From the NCBI RefSeq assembly GCF_030127105.1, contig NZ_CP126161.1, positions 1,116,001-1,180,000 of the forward strand: 64,000 bases of DNA. The letters are read 5' to 3'. This stretch comes from Haloarcula pelagica (GTDB taxonomy: Archaea; Halobacteriota; Halobacteria; Halobacteriales; Haloarculaceae). How positions within the stretch are numbered: position 1 is the stretch's first letter; the number at the start of each line of letters is the position of its first letter. Below the pieces are notes generated by a model. The model did not search any database, was not told where the DNA came from, and worked only from the letters and a program-made list of their open reading frames with translations. A program made the translations under genes and the position numbers. Below are positions 26,842 to 35,736 of this stretch, piece after piece.

Positions 26842-27287
26842 CACGACGCGAGATTCACGTGGCCAGCGCAGTTCCAGTCGCATTTCTTGCTGTCATCATC
26901 GGACACCATCCTTTGTTCGCTGTGCCATTGGTCGCTGGGACAGTCCTCCCGGAACTGGATGCGCTCCGCGAACATGTCCACCGCTCGTGGGCACTCCATA
27001 CGTTCCTGTTGCCAGCAGTCATGTTTGCTGGTCTGGAGTCCGTCAGCCTGCTTTCGCCGCTTGCTGCGACTGCGATACACTTCGTCACGCTCGGAATGGC
27101 ACTGCACTTCGTGACGGATTACGTCTATCCTCGTGAGATGACACACGTTGGGGCACGCTGGCCTGTCCGGCCGGTCGTCGTCTCCGCACCCTGGGGACTG
27201 CTATGGCTCGGAGTATCCTGGACAGTGCAGTGGTTTCTGTATCTGTCCTCGGATTTCATACCGTGGTTGGTCGGTTTCAGCCCTTGA
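26838..27287 (+). CDS. small YdjM-like membrane-bound hydrolase
   Basis: A 149-residue protein with four membrane spans. Conserved polar residues lie between them: IGHHPLFAVPL, GTVLPELDALREHVHRSWALHT and ALHFVTDYVYPRE. The His/Asp spacing resembles the membrane-bound metal-dependent hydrolase family also seen at 5.2 kb. Its ATG overlaps the preceding stop (ATGA), ending a three-gene unit with the debranching enzyme. Substrate unknown. Confidence 0.6.
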   Translation: MTRREIHVASAVPVAFLAVIIGHHPLFAVPLVAGTVLPELDALREHVHRSWALHTFLLPAVMFAGLESVSLLSPLAATAIHFVTLGMALHFVTDYVYPREMTHVGARWPVRPVVVSAPWGLLWLGVSWTVQWFLYLSSDFIPWLVGFSP

Positions 27288-27296
27288 ACAGCCCTC

Positions 27297-27310
27297 ACTA
27301 CTCCAGTAGT
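27297..27310. promoter_or_regulatory. palindromic operator, probable TrmB site (second copy)
   Basis: actact-cc-agtagt, identical to the site at 24140-24153 including the flanking c and aac. It lies immediately upstream of an actattat TATA-like box (27312-27319), about 32-38 bases before the ATG of the transporter ATPase gene, so the ATPase shares control with the rest of the importer. Confidence 0.75.
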
Positions 27311-27349
27311 AACTATTATGGCGCCTCGGTATGACAGTCATGATAGAAC

Positions 27350-28510
27350 ATGGCGAGTGCTGAACAGCGACAACTACCGGCCGTCGAGTACGACGGCGTC
27401 ACAAAAGTGTTCGACTCCGACGACGGTGATGTCGTCGCCGTCGACGACCTCGATATCTCCGTTCGAGAGGGCGAATTCCTCGTATTAGTTGGCCCATCGG
27501 GCTGTGGAAAATCGACCACACTCCGACTGCTCGCCGGTCTCGAAGAGATCAGCGACGGTGAGATCAGTGTCGGTGGGACGGTCGTCAACGACAAGAAGCC
27601 CAAAGACCGGAACATCGCGATGGTGTTCCAAAACTACGCGTTGTACCCGCACAAGACTGTCCAGGAGAATATGCGCTTCGGGCTGGAGATGACGACGGAA
27701 CTCGAAGACGCCGAGATCGATAGTCGAGTCTCCGAGACTGCCGAGATGCTGAGTATCTCAGAACTGCTCGAACGCCGACCCGGCGCGCTCTCGGGCGGAC
27801 AAAAACAACGCGTCGCGCTGGGGCGGGCCATCGTCCGCGAGCCGCAGGTATTCCTGATGGACGAGCCCCTCTCGAACCTCGATGCCAAGCTCCGCACGGA
27901 AATGCGAACGGAGCTTCAACAACTCCACGAGCAGCTCGGTGTCGCCACAGTCTACGTGACTCACGACCAGACCGAAGCGATGACAATGGGAGATCGTATT
28001 GCCGTCCTCAACGACGGGCAGCTCCAACAACTGGGGACACCGCTAGAGTGTTACCACGAACCAGCCAATCGGTTCGTCGCAGGATTTATCGGCTCCCCCA
28101 GTATGAATTTCCTGGACCTGACATACGATACTGCAAACAGTATCGGAACTGGCGATGGAATCGAATACGGATTCACCGACCAGCAGACCGAGAAAATCGG
28201 TCCTGTATCGTCAGTCACACTGGGAATCCGGCCGGAAGATATCGAACTAGCGAGTTCCTCGGGACCAGCTACTGTTCCTGCTACTGTCGAGGTTGTCGAA
28301 CCGATGGGCCGGGAAAACCTCCTGCACGTCCGTGTCGGCGGAACCGAGATGGTTGCCTCTGTCGACGGGTCCTACAACATCTCCCTGGGACAGGATGTAC
28401 GCCTCCGGTTCCCGCACGACCGGATCCACGCCTTCGAGACGGACTCGGGGACGACAATCTTCAACCGCGCAGTTGAGACTGAATCCCTCCCAGAAGGCGT
28501 CACAATTTAA
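27350..28510 (+). CDS. sugar ABC transporter ATPase, MalK/UgpC type
   Basis: A 386-residue ATPase. Walker A is GPSGCGKST (48-56), the Q-loop VFQNYALYPH, signature LSGGQKQRVALGRA (147-160), Walker B VFLMDEPLSNLD (167-178) and the H-loop YVTHDQTEAMTMGDR. The C-terminal 130 residues form the TOBE regulatory fold found in MalK-like proteins (GIRPEDIELA). It energises the CUT1 importer encoded at 20.8-24.1 kb. It has its own promoter with the palindromic operator and is followed by trmB 25 bases later. Confidence 0.93.
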   Translation: MASAEQRQLPAVEYDGVTKVFDSDDGDVVAVDDLDISVREGEFLVLVGPSGCGKSTTLRLLAGLEEISDGEISVGGTVVNDKKPKDRNIAMVFQNYALYPHKTVQENMRFGLEMTTELEDAEIDSRVSETAEMLSISELLERRPGALSGGQKQRVALGRAIVREPQVFLMDEPLSNLDAKLRTEMRTELQQLHEQLGVATVYVTHDQTEAMTMGDRIAVLNDGQLQQLGTPLECYHEPANRFVAGFIGSPSMNFLDLTYDTANSIGTGDGIEYGFTDQQTEKIGPVSSVTLGIRPEDIELASSSGPATVPATVEVVEPMGRENLLHVRVGGTEMVASVDGSYNISLGQDVRLRFPHDRIHAFETDSGTTIFNRAVETESLPEGVTI

Positions 28511-28535
28511 TCACGGCGTCAACCAACATTAGGCG

Positions 28536-29591
28536 ATGGACACGGAGACGCTCCGATCGACGCTCGAAGACGTCGGTCTCACGCAGTACGAAGCCGAGGC
28601 TTATATTACCGTACTCGAGTTAGGGAGCGCATCGGCGACGGAGATCGCCAACGCCAGTGGTGTGCCACAAGCTCGCATCTACGATGTGCTCCGGAATCTC
28701 GAAGGGAGTGGGTACGTCGAGACCTACGAAGAGGACAGCCTGCGCGCACGCGCTCGAGACCCTGCCGAGATCATCGAAAAACTCGATGCATACGCCGAAA
28801 CAGTCGCCGATGCAGGGTCGGAACTTGAGGATCGATGGGAAGAGCCGACAGTCGAAAACCACCAAGTGAGCGTTATTCGACCCGCCGACTCCGTCTTCGA
28901 CCGGGCCGCAGAGAAGATCGAGGATGCGAAAAACGAGATTCAGACTGCACTAACACCAGACCAATACCAAACGCTCAAATCGGCACTGGTCAGCGCACAC
29001 GACCGTGGTGTGGTCATCAAGGCGACTATCACCGGTGTCGAGGAACCACCAGACTTCGATTTCGAAGGTGTTGTGACCGAAGTGAGACACCGCCGGCTTC
29101 CGACTCCATTCTTGGTATTGGTCGATCGTCTATCAGCTTGCTTCACGCCCGCCGAATCGGTTCACCCGGCACAACGGTATGGACTTCTCATCAACGACTA
29201 TTCCCTTTCTCATATGGTGGATTGGTATTTCCAGACGGCGTTCTGGGAGCCGTGGCCGACGATCTATTCGGGGCGTGAAACTGGAACGCCGCGGGTTTAC
29301 ACCAATATCCGAGAATGCATCAGAGATATCTACACAGCGTTCGATACTGGGAAGAAGATCATACTCACGGTACATGGACAACTCCAGACTGAAGGAGTGG
29401 AGAAACGACTCACAGGCACCGTCGTCGATATCACGTATACTCCCGGAGAAAACGGACCAGCACTTGCTACGTTTACTGAAGAAGCATCCATCGAAATGGA
29501 GACTGCCGAAGGGACATTTAATATCGGTGGCTGGGGAGCCATGTTAGAAGATATTGAAGGCAGGCGGTTCGTTGTGGAGTCGATTGCTTGA
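28536..29591 (+). CDS. trmB: TrmB-family sugar-responsive transcription regulator
   Basis: A 351-residue regulator. An N-terminal winged helix (LEDVGLTQYEAEAYITVLEL, ASATEIANASGVPQARIYDV, GYVETYEEDSLRAR) is followed by a helical linker and the TrmB sugar-binding domain (SVIRPADSVFDRAAEKI, NEIQTALTPDQYQTLKSALV). TrmB proteins bind maltose, glucose or similar sugars and switch promoter binding. A tttaatc box at 28505-28511, about 25-31 bases before the ATG and overlapping the stop of the ATPase gene, suggests its own leaderless promoter. Expected to act at the two palindromes in this locus. Confidence 0.9.
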   Translation: MDTETLRSTLEDVGLTQYEAEAYITVLELGSASATEIANASGVPQARIYDVLRNLEGSGYVETYEEDSLRARARDPAEIIEKLDAYAETVADAGSELEDRWEEPTVENHQVSVIRPADSVFDRAAEKIEDAKNEIQTALTPDQYQTLKSALVSAHDRGVVIKATITGVEEPPDFDFEGVVTEVRHRRLPTPFLVLVDRLSACFTPAESVHPAQRYGLLINDYSLSHMVDWYFQTAFWEPWPTIYSGRETGTPRVYTNIRECIRDIYTAFDTGKKIILTVHGQLQTEGVEKRLTGTVVDITYTPGENGPALATFTEEASIEMETAEGTFNIGGWGAMLEDIEGRRFVVESIA

Positions 29592-29612
29592 TGTGAGGAT
29601 CGGTACTCTGTC

Positions 29613-30569
29613 TTAATTCTCCCCGACAGCGTCGATGAGATCCGCTGCCGTCGAGGAGATCCGGTCCAGCCGGTTCCGTAGCGTTTCGGCTGCCTCCCCA
29701 TCCCAGGCCGCGAGATAGAACGCCGAGTTGTCGGGGTCCAGCCCGAAGTGTCGACTGACGATGTAGGCGACGGCCTCGGCCTCGACCTCACGCTTGTCCC
29801 GCACCGTGTCGTCCCCAACGTCGAAGTGGAGCTGGGCGTGTGCGAACTCGTGGATGAGCACGCTCGCGACTGCCGCTCGGTTGTCCTGGTGCTTCACCTC
29901 GACCACGGGATTGGTCGTCGTCACGCTCCGGCGCGAACAGACGCCCTTTGCGGCTCCGTGATCCCACTCGTCGGAGTCGACGAGCTGGGCGTCGATGCCG
30001 ATCTCGTCGGTCGCAGCCAGGAGGTCCTCGACGAGTCCTGCCGGGTCGCCGTAGGTCTCGGTCTCCAGTTCGGGCAGTGGCTTGCCCTCGGTCTGGGAGA
30101 TGTCGAAGACGCTGGCTGGTCGGAATCCAACCAGTCCGCGGGACCACTCGTCGGGGTCGGTCTCGTCGTACTCACAGTCAGTGTTCTCGTGATACGACGG
30201 CGAGTTCCCGCAGCCGGGACACTTGTTTGTGATGATGGGTGCCCAGATCCAGATGGCTGACTCGCCTTCCTGGACGTAGCGGTCGAACTCGTTTTTCCAG
30301 GTGTTGTACCCCGCGACGCGGGTCGCCTCGGGACATTGCATCTTGATCAGCAGCGTGTTCCGCGCCGAGTAGTCATGGAACTTCGACTGGACGTCCAGCC
30401 AGCGCTGGAACTGCTCGCTGGCCTGGGCCTCGTCAGTGAGGTCAGCGAGGTCCTCGACCCACCCGTTGAGGCGATCACGCATGTCGTCGGCACGGCTGTC
30501 CGAATCGTCGAAGGTAGTGGTCTGCTGGCTGTGCTCCTGGTCGGGGAGGTTGCTCTGTATCGTCGACAT
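29613..30569 (-). CDS. ArdC-like antirestriction protein with metallopeptidase motif
   Basis: A 318-residue protein. The N-terminal half matches the ArdC single-strand-DNA-binding domain (FHDYSARNTLLIKMQCP, AGYNTWKNEFDRYVQEGESA). A zinc-ribbon-like insert follows (CPGCGNSPSYHENTDCEY). The C-terminal half carries the zinc peptidase motif HEFAHAQLHF with a downstream Glu in EAEAVAYIVSRHFG. ArdC proteins protect incoming plasmid DNA during transfer. This fits the transfer genes at 12-20 kb, although the sugar locus lies between them. Adjacent to a MazEF pair. Confidence 0.8.
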   Translation of the reverse strand: MSTIQSNLPDQEHSQQTTTFDDSDSRADDMRDRLNGWVEDLADLTDEAQASEQFQRWLDVQSKFHDYSARNTLLIKMQCPEATRVAGYNTWKNEFDRYVQEGESAIWIWAPIITNKCPGCGNSPSYHENTDCEYDETDPDEWSRGLVGFRPASVFDISQTEGKPLPELETETYGDPAGLVEDLLAATDEIGIDAQLVDSDEWDHGAAKGVCSRRSVTTTNPVVEVKHQDNRAAVASVLIHEFAHAQLHFDVGDDTVRDKREVEAEAVAYIVSRHFGLDPDNSAFYLAAWDGEAAETLRNRLDRISSTAADLIDAVGEN

Positions 30570-30779
30570 CGTTCTGTGTCAGATCGCGCTCTCGGGCACG
30601 ACCCCGCACTTCCCTTGGGGGCAGAAAATCCCGCTGCTGTACTGCTTGAGGGCGCTGTCACAGGCTGTCAGAGAGCAGCGCTGTTTTCAGAGCTACTGGG
30701 ACGAATCAGCCGATCAGTACTTGTGCAAATTGAATGTGCCACCGACATCTATACCAGTATGAAAAAAGTATGAATACAT

Positions 30780-31049
30780 ATGTCCGAACACAAACGGAAA
30801 GTCGGAGATCGGGGGCAGGTGACGATTCCGAAGGAACTGCGGGACCGTCGTGGCATCGAGGGCGGTGACGAAGTCGAGTTCGTCGAAGTGAATGACGAGA
30901 TCATAATCAAACCGCCCACAGATGAGGAACGGCTTGCTGAAGGATATCGAAAGAGAGCCGAGCGGTCTCGTGAGCTGGCTGAAGAAATGGAAGAGGCGTC
31001 TTCAGAAGCAACCGGACATCTCGGTGACGCACCCGGTTGGAGCGAGTGA
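30780..31049 (+). CDS. mazE: AbrB/MazE-type antitoxin
   Basis: An 89-residue protein. The N-terminal 45 residues form the swapped-hairpin SpoVT/AbrB fold (KVGDRGQVTIPKELRDRRGI, DEVEFVEVNDEIIIKPP). The C-terminal half is a charged helix that would bind the toxin. It precedes the MazF-type gene by 15 bases. A ctatacc box about 28 bases upstream is a likely leaderless promoter, followed by two direct gtatgaa repeats that may be the autoregulatory site. Confidence 0.85.
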   Translation: MSEHKRKVGDRGQVTIPKELRDRRGIEGGDEVEFVEVNDEIIIKPPTDEERLAEGYRKRAERSRELAEEMEEASSEATGHLGDAPGWSE

Positions 31050-31064
31050 ACTCTGGAGTCAAGT

Positions 31065-31415
31065 GTGCAGGTACGCCGCGGCGACATTGTCATCGTCGAA
31101 CTGAACCCCACAAAAGGGAGTGAGCAGCAAGGAAAGAGCCGGCCCTGTGTTGTCATCCAGAACGATGTTGGGAATCAGTACTCACCGACAACCATCATCG
31201 CTCCATTCACAAAGCAGTACACGTCCGGCGACACGTACCCGTTCGAGGTGGAAGTACTGGCTTCGGATACTGCCCTCGATCACGGTTCAGTGGCAGATCT
31301 AAGTCAAATCCGGGTTGTCGACATCGACGAACATGTGAAAAAGAACATTGGATCTGTCCCGTCATCAGACATGGTGAAAATTGACTCGGCAATCAAAGAT
31401 AGTCTCGGTATTTGA
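31065..31415 (+). CDS. mazF: MazF/PemK-family toxin
   Basis: A 116-residue protein starting at GTG (VQVRRGDIVIVELNPTKGSE). Hallmarks of MazF endoribonucleases are visible: RRGDIVIV, GSEQQGKSRPCVVIQND, TTIIAPFT, and ALDHGSVADLSQIRVVD. MazF cuts mRNA at short motifs, and the AbrB-type partner upstream neutralises it. The length is normal and the conserved Arg of the SRP motif and the Thr of the active strand are present, so it is probably active. Confidence 0.88.
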   Translation: MQVRRGDIVIVELNPTKGSEQQGKSRPCVVIQNDVGNQYSPTTIIAPFTKQYTSGDTYPFEVEVLASDTALDHGSVADLSQIRVVDIDEHVKKNIGSVPSSDMVKIDSAIKDSLGI

Positions 31416-31471
31416 GAAAATTTCTGTCATTTATAGCCTATACTAAATAGAGAAGTGTTAGAAAGGACTTG

Positions 31472-32389
31472 TTACTGGACTTCCGACTTTGAGGCTCGCT
31501 TGAGGAGCGAAACGGCAACGCCGCCCAGAGCGACGTTGAACCCGAGAAGCACAGCGACAGCCGGAATGACCGTGTTCCAGAGCGCGGTGAACGCCGTCAC
31601 CTCGAAGACCGACAGCACGTCCTGGCCGAGCATGAGCGCTCGGATGCCGTCGACGCCGTAGGTGATCGGATTAGCGACGGCGACTGCTTGAATCCAGTTT
31701 GGAAGCAGTTCGAGTGGGACAAACGCACTGGAAATGAACAGTAGCGGGAACGTCAGGAGGTTTGCAATCATCACCGTGGCTTCCCGGTCGCGGGTGACGA
31801 GCGCGATAATATTGGAGTAGGCCATGAAGACGCCGCCGAATATCACCGTCACGGCGAACATAGCGAGGATACCAACCGGACCGGTCTGGAGATACTGCTC
31901 CGGCGATGCGCCCGGTTTGAGAACCAACATCAGGTATCCGAGGCCGAGGATGATTCCTGTCTGAACGGTGATTCGGACCACCTCCGACAGCATTTTGCCG
32001 AGAAACATCGCGCTTCGATGCATCGGGGAAAGCAGGGTCTTATCGAACATCCCCGTCTCCATATCGTCGACCAGTCCGATACCGGAGACAGCAGCGGCAG
32101 CCAGCGCCGACTGGATGATTATCGCCGGCGTGAGATACGTCACGTACGAGACGCCGCTCTGTACCGACTGGCTCACGGCGCCGCCGGCGATTGCACCGAG
32201 GACTTCGGCCATCAGGACGAAGAAGATAATCGGCTGGACCAGAGAAGAAAAGGTCACGAAGGGATTGCGCGAGGTCTTGACGAGCCACCGCTTGAAGCTG
32301 ATTCGTGCGTCGGTTACGGCGCTGTTCCCCGACGCCCGCTGTGCCGAGTCACTGTCGACGCTGCCCGGACTGTCGGTAACGGAGCTCAT
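31472..32389 (-). CDS. ABC-2 type permease of a drug-export type system
   Basis: A 305-residue permease with six helices. The DrrB-like core has ARISFKRWLVKTSRNPF, MFDKTLLSPMHRSAMFLGKM and LTFPLLFISSAFVPLELLPNW. The start overlaps the stop of the ATPase gene. ABC-2 systems of this type export drugs, lipids or polysaccharide precursors. The substrate is unknown. An HTH_10 regulator and a hydrolase lie upstream. Confidence 0.85.
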   Translation of the reverse strand: MSSVTDSPGSVDSDSAQRASGNSAVTDARISFKRWLVKTSRNPFVTFSSLVQPIIFFVLMAEVLGAIAGGAVSQSVQSGVSYVTYLTPAIIIQSALAAAAVSGIGLVDDMETGMFDKTLLSPMHRSAMFLGKMLSEVVRITVQTGIILGLGYLMLVLKPGASPEQYLQTGPVGILAMFAVTVIFGGVFMAYSNIIALVTRDREATVMIANLLTFPLLFISSAFVPLELLPNWIQAVAVANPITYGVDGIRALMLGQDVLSVFEVTAFTALWNTVIPAVAVLLGFNVALGGVAVSLLKRASKSEVQ

Positions 32390-33450
32390 CGACTCGCCTC
32401 CTGGGCACGGACCGCGTCACTTGCGGCGCCGTTCGCCCCGACGTCGTCCTCACCAGCCAGCGTGAGAAAGACATCGTCGAGCGTCGGCGATTGGATGTCG
32501 AAATCAGTGATGGTGATGGTCGCCGCGGCCAGCTCGGTGAACAGGTCGCTCGTGACCGACCGAACGTTGTCCGCTTCGATGGTCAGGCCGTCGGCGGTCC
32601 GTTCGATAGCCACGGCGTCGAGAGTACTGAGACGACGGACGGTATCCATCGCACGGCGTTGGTTTGCCTCGGAGGGGTCTTGCAGTGTTAGCGTGACCGT
32701 CTCGGTCCCGATGGCTGATTTGAGTTCGTCTGGGGTCCCCGTATGAGTGATTTGGCCATCCTGAAGGATAGCGAGGCGGTCACACAGTTCGTTCGCCTCT
32801 TCGAGATACTGCGTTGTCAGAAACACCGTCGTGCCGCGGTCGTTGATCTTCTCGAAGTAGTTCCAGACCCGGAGCCGTGCTTCTGGGTCGAGACCGGTTG
32901 TGGGCTCGTCGAGGAACACCACGGGTGGGCGATGGACGAGGACAGTCGCGGTATCGAGGCGCTTCTGCATACCGCCCGAGAACGTCTCTGCTCGCTTGTC
33001 TGCAACATCTTGCAAGTCGACGAGGTCAAGCAGTTCCTCGATTCGCCCCTCGCGGTCTTCGCTGGGAACGCCGTACATCCGACAGGCGACGCGCAGGTTC
33101 TCCCGCGGTGTGAGTTCGAAGTCGATACTCGTTTCCTGAGCCATGTAGCCGATGGATTCGCGCACAGCCTGTGGTTGCGTCTTCGTGTCGTAGCCGTTGA
33201 TTCGGACCGATCCCTCGGTCGGGTGCAACAGCGTGACGAGGGTCTTGATAGTCGTGGTCTTGCCGGCCCCGTTCGGGCCCAGAAAGCCGAAGAACTCGCC
33301 GTCTTCGACGTCGAGCGAGACGCCCTGTACGGCTTCGGTGCCATCATCGTACGTTACGTGGACATCCTCGGCGCCGATAGCAGTGTGACGCTTCGAGGAG
33401 TCCGTCTCGGTATCGGATCGGTGTGGTGCCTGTTGCAATGCCATAGGCAC
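32386..33450 (-). CDS. DrrA-like ABC transporter ATPase
   Basis: A 354-residue ATPase. Walker A is GPNGAGKTTTIKTLVTLL, signature FSGGMQKRLDTATVL, Walker B PPVVFLDEPTTGLDPEAR, and the switch reads FLTTQYLEEANELCDRLA. A DrrA-type C-terminal extension of about 90 residues follows. The start is a GTG at 33450, with an in-frame ATG two codons later. It is the first gene of a two-gene operon and energises the adjoining ABC-2 permease. Confidence 0.9.
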   Translation of the reverse strand: MPMALQQAPHRSDTETDSSKRHTAIGAEDVHVTYDDGTEAVQGVSLDVEDGEFFGFLGPNGAGKTTTIKTLVTLLHPTEGSVRINGYDTKTQPQAVRESIGYMAQETSIDFELTPRENLRVACRMYGVPSEDREGRIEELLDLVDLQDVADKRAETFSGGMQKRLDTATVLVHRPPVVFLDEPTTGLDPEARLRVWNYFEKINDRGTTVFLTTQYLEEANELCDRLAILQDGQITHTGTPDELKSAIGTETVTLTLQDPSEANQRRAMDTVRRLSTLDAVAIERTADGLTIEADNVRSVTSDLFTELAAATITITDFDIQSPTLDDVFLTLAGEDDVGANGAASDAVRAQEASR

Positions 33451-33535
33451 CTACCACACCACGACGGAGTCCGGTAGGCGATGCTCCAATTAGTGGGGCC
33501 CTTTAAGTCCCTCCCGGCGAGGTGAGTCGCTCCCG

Positions 33536-34222
33536 TCAGTTCGGGAGGGGCGGCCACGTCGTCGCGACCGTTTCCTCGATGAGCTGGGTCTGCGCTCGCC
33601 GCAGTCGTTCAGAAACTGAGGAGGGAGTGATACCCAGTTCCTCGGCCACATCTTCCAAGGAGGCCTGACGCGGGATATCGAAATAGCCTCGCTCGTACGC
33701 GATTCGGAGTGCCTCGTGTTGCCGGTCGGTGAGCCCATCACCCGATGGTTCTGACTCGCCATCTCTGGTGAGCCGATGTAACCGGAAACCGGCGTTTTGC
33801 TGCCAGAACGAGGAGAACTTGCTGAACGCGTCCCGGCTGGCGAACCAACCGGTCTGTCGCCATCCCCCTGGGACTACGGCTATCCGTTCGATGATAGCGT
33901 CGGCAGTAGCGAGGGCTTCGAGACCATCGAGATCGTCGAGATGCTCACCGAGTTGTTCCTCCAGACCGAACGCCGGGAGCACCTGATACCGGCTGGTGTC
34001 TCCGGCCTGACCGATGAGTGTCCACTCCCCCACGTCGTACGCGTCCGTGAGGGCCTTCTCGACGGCCGTCTGTGACCCGCCCTGGACCGTGACGAGAAAC
34101 AGAGGCCGGTTCCCGTGGTTGAACTGCATGTTGAGGACAAGTGTCGCGTCGGGAACGGCTGCCGCCACGCCAGCAAGCGGTAACGCCTCGCAATCGATCT
34201 CGAACTCAGCGACGAGTCCCAT
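33536..34222 (-). CDS. HTH_10 (Bat-type) transcription regulator
   Basis: A 228-residue protein. The N-terminal 150 residues are a ligand-sensing or GAF-like domain of haloarchaeal type (LVLNMQFNHGNRPLFLVTV). The C-terminal HTH_10 domain starts at LTDRQHEALRIAYERGYFDI and includes ASLEDVAEELGITPSSVSER. It is separated from the ABC exporter by 85 bases on the same strand and probably controls it. Confidence 0.88.
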   Translation of the reverse strand: MGLVAEFEIDCEALPLAGVAAAVPDATLVLNMQFNHGNRPLFLVTVQGGSQTAVEKALTDAYDVGEWTLIGQAGDTSRYQVLPAFGLEEQLGEHLDDLDGLEALATADAIIERIAVVPGGWRQTGWFASRDAFSKFSSFWQQNAGFRLHRLTRDGESEPSGDGLTDRQHEALRIAYERGYFDIPRQASLEDVAEELGITPSSVSERLRRAQTQLIEETVATTWPPLPN

Positions 34223-34434
34223 GTGTCGTTCTTTCGACCGATTGTAATGGGGGTGTCGAAAAGATAGCCGAATTGGGACGTTCAGCGGGTTCCATGCCTT
34301 TCAGCCGCTCCGCTCTTCCCACGATCGGCTCCAGCGTGACGGTGAGGGGCGCTCCCCTTGTCGTCTACGCACGTATAAATGGCCCAATGGCTGAGAGCAT
34401 GGCTTAGCCACGTCGGCCAGGAACGAAACAGTGT

Positions 34435-35226
34435 ATGGCGACGACCAATTCCATAGATAGCTCGGAGATAGCTTACGAACGACACGGCGACGGACAACCA
34501 CTGATCTGCCTTCACGGCGGAATGGCTCCGCGGCAGTACTGGCAGCCAGTCGTGCCACATTTCGAAGAGTACGCCGCCGTGATTCCACAGCGGCCGGGCT
34601 TTGGCACGTGCCTCGACGACCCAGAGGAGACGAGTGCCGAGGATGTACTGCACCGAGAGGTCCAGTACGTCCGCAGCCTCGTCGACGCCATCGACGGTGA
34701 TCCAATTCTCTTCGGTCACTCGTTCGGTGCGCTGACGGCAGTCGAAGCGGCAACCGAGGCAGCCGTCGATGCAGTTATCGCGTACGAACCGGCTGTGCTC
34801 CCAGAGGGCTACCGGCAGCAGGCGAATCTCGCCGACCGAATGGCGAAACTCCTCGACGAGGGCGAACGAGAAGAAGCTGTGAAACGATACGTCGAACAGG
34901 TCCTGCACCCCGATGGAATCGACAACCTTGATGGCTGGTTGGCCGAGTGGCCGGTCTGGCCCGGCTGTGTGGAACTCGCCGAAGAGGTTGTCCGGATGAA
35001 TCGTGCCGTCGAACAGTACCAGCTTCCGGACACGCTCGATGTCACGGGGCCCGTGCTCGTGCTGACGGGGACGAACGGACCGGATTTCCTCCGCGAGAGC
35101 GCTCGCAACGTCCACAAGGCGTTGCCACACAGCCGCTTGGTCGAATTCGACGGTGTCAGCCACAGCGGGCCAGGTGAAGCACCGGAACGAATCGCAGCGG
35201 AAGCCGATGCGTTCCTCAATAGATAG
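34435..35226 (+). CDS. alpha/beta hydrolase
   Basis: A 263-residue soluble enzyme. The oxyanion loop is ICLHGGMAP (HGG in place of HGF), the nucleophile elbow GHSFGAL near residue 100, and the terminal His lies in FDGVSHSGPGEAP. VLVLTGTNGPDF provides the strand before the acidic residue. No signal peptide. A TATA-like gtataaat lies about 60 bases upstream. It belongs to the large esterase/lactonase/haloperoxidase-like group; the substrate cannot be told from sequence. Confidence 0.8.
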   Translation: MATTNSIDSSEIAYERHGDGQPLICLHGGMAPRQYWQPVVPHFEEYAAVIPQRPGFGTCLDDPEETSAEDVLHREVQYVRSLVDAIDGDPILFGHSFGALTAVEAATEAAVDAVIAYEPAVLPEGYRQQANLADRMAKLLDEGEREEAVKRYVEQVLHPDGIDNLDGWLAEWPVWPGCVELAEEVVRMNRAVEQYQLPDTLDVTGPVLVLTGTNGPDFLRESARNVHKALPHSRLVEFDGVSHSGPGEAPERIAAEADAFLNR

Positions 35227-35334
35227 CCAGTAGCGGGTTCACACTGCAACTAATCTTGTAGTCCACCTCGGCTACCGTTTTACTGACCGTACCGACCAGA
35301 ATCCATCTGAAACTTTGATACGGTCGGGTAGCAC

Positions 35335-35736
35335 TTACACGACGAGAAATCCGAGGGTCGAGAGCTGCCAACTGAACCCGAGGCCTAGTATCGCCAGTAC
35401 AGTCTGATGAATACGTACACGCAGTGACCAGTAGCGATACCGCCACCCCAGCAGTGCACCGACAGTCGTCCCGAGTGCACATCCCGCTATGAGATACGGG
35501 AGAACGAGCGCGAGTCGCATTTGGAGTGGTCGGGTAATGAGCGTGAGGTCCCCACCGGTCTCCAGAACGACCGTGAAGAGCCCGACGAACCCGATAGAAA
35601 GCGCACACAATACAACGGCTGTAGCACGGGCCAGCCAGGCGGGACTGGTCAGTCGACGATTGACGCCGTGGGTGAGCCCGCTGTAGCTATCTTGTGCCTG
35701 TTCACTCCGGTGCTGAGATAGCTCCGTATCAGTCAT
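35335..35736 (-). CDS. small membrane protein coupled to the serine hydrolase
   Basis: A 133-residue protein with three hydrophobic segments (ATAVVLCALSIGFVGLFTVV, LALVLPYLIAGCALGTTVGA, VLAILGLGFSWQL). The ATG overlaps the stop of the serine hydrolase gene by four bases. Related hydrolases often carry a C-terminal multi-helix domain in one chain. Here the first helix is in the hydrolase and the rest in this gene, so the pair may be a split version of that architecture. No catalytic motif. Confidence 0.65.
   Translation of the reverse strand: MTDTELSQHRSEQAQDSYSGLTHGVNRRLTSPAWLARATAVVLCALSIGFVGLFTVVLETGGDLTLITRPLQMRLALVLPYLIAGCALGTTVGALLGWRYRYWSLRVRIHQTVLAILGLGFSWQLSTLGFLVV

Noticed and set aside
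32386..32390. Start/stop overlap of the two ABC exporter genes appeared shifted by one base when I counted by hand.
   Set aside because: A one-base counting discrepancy on my side. Both frames are intact with a four-base style overlap, so no biological meaning was given to it.
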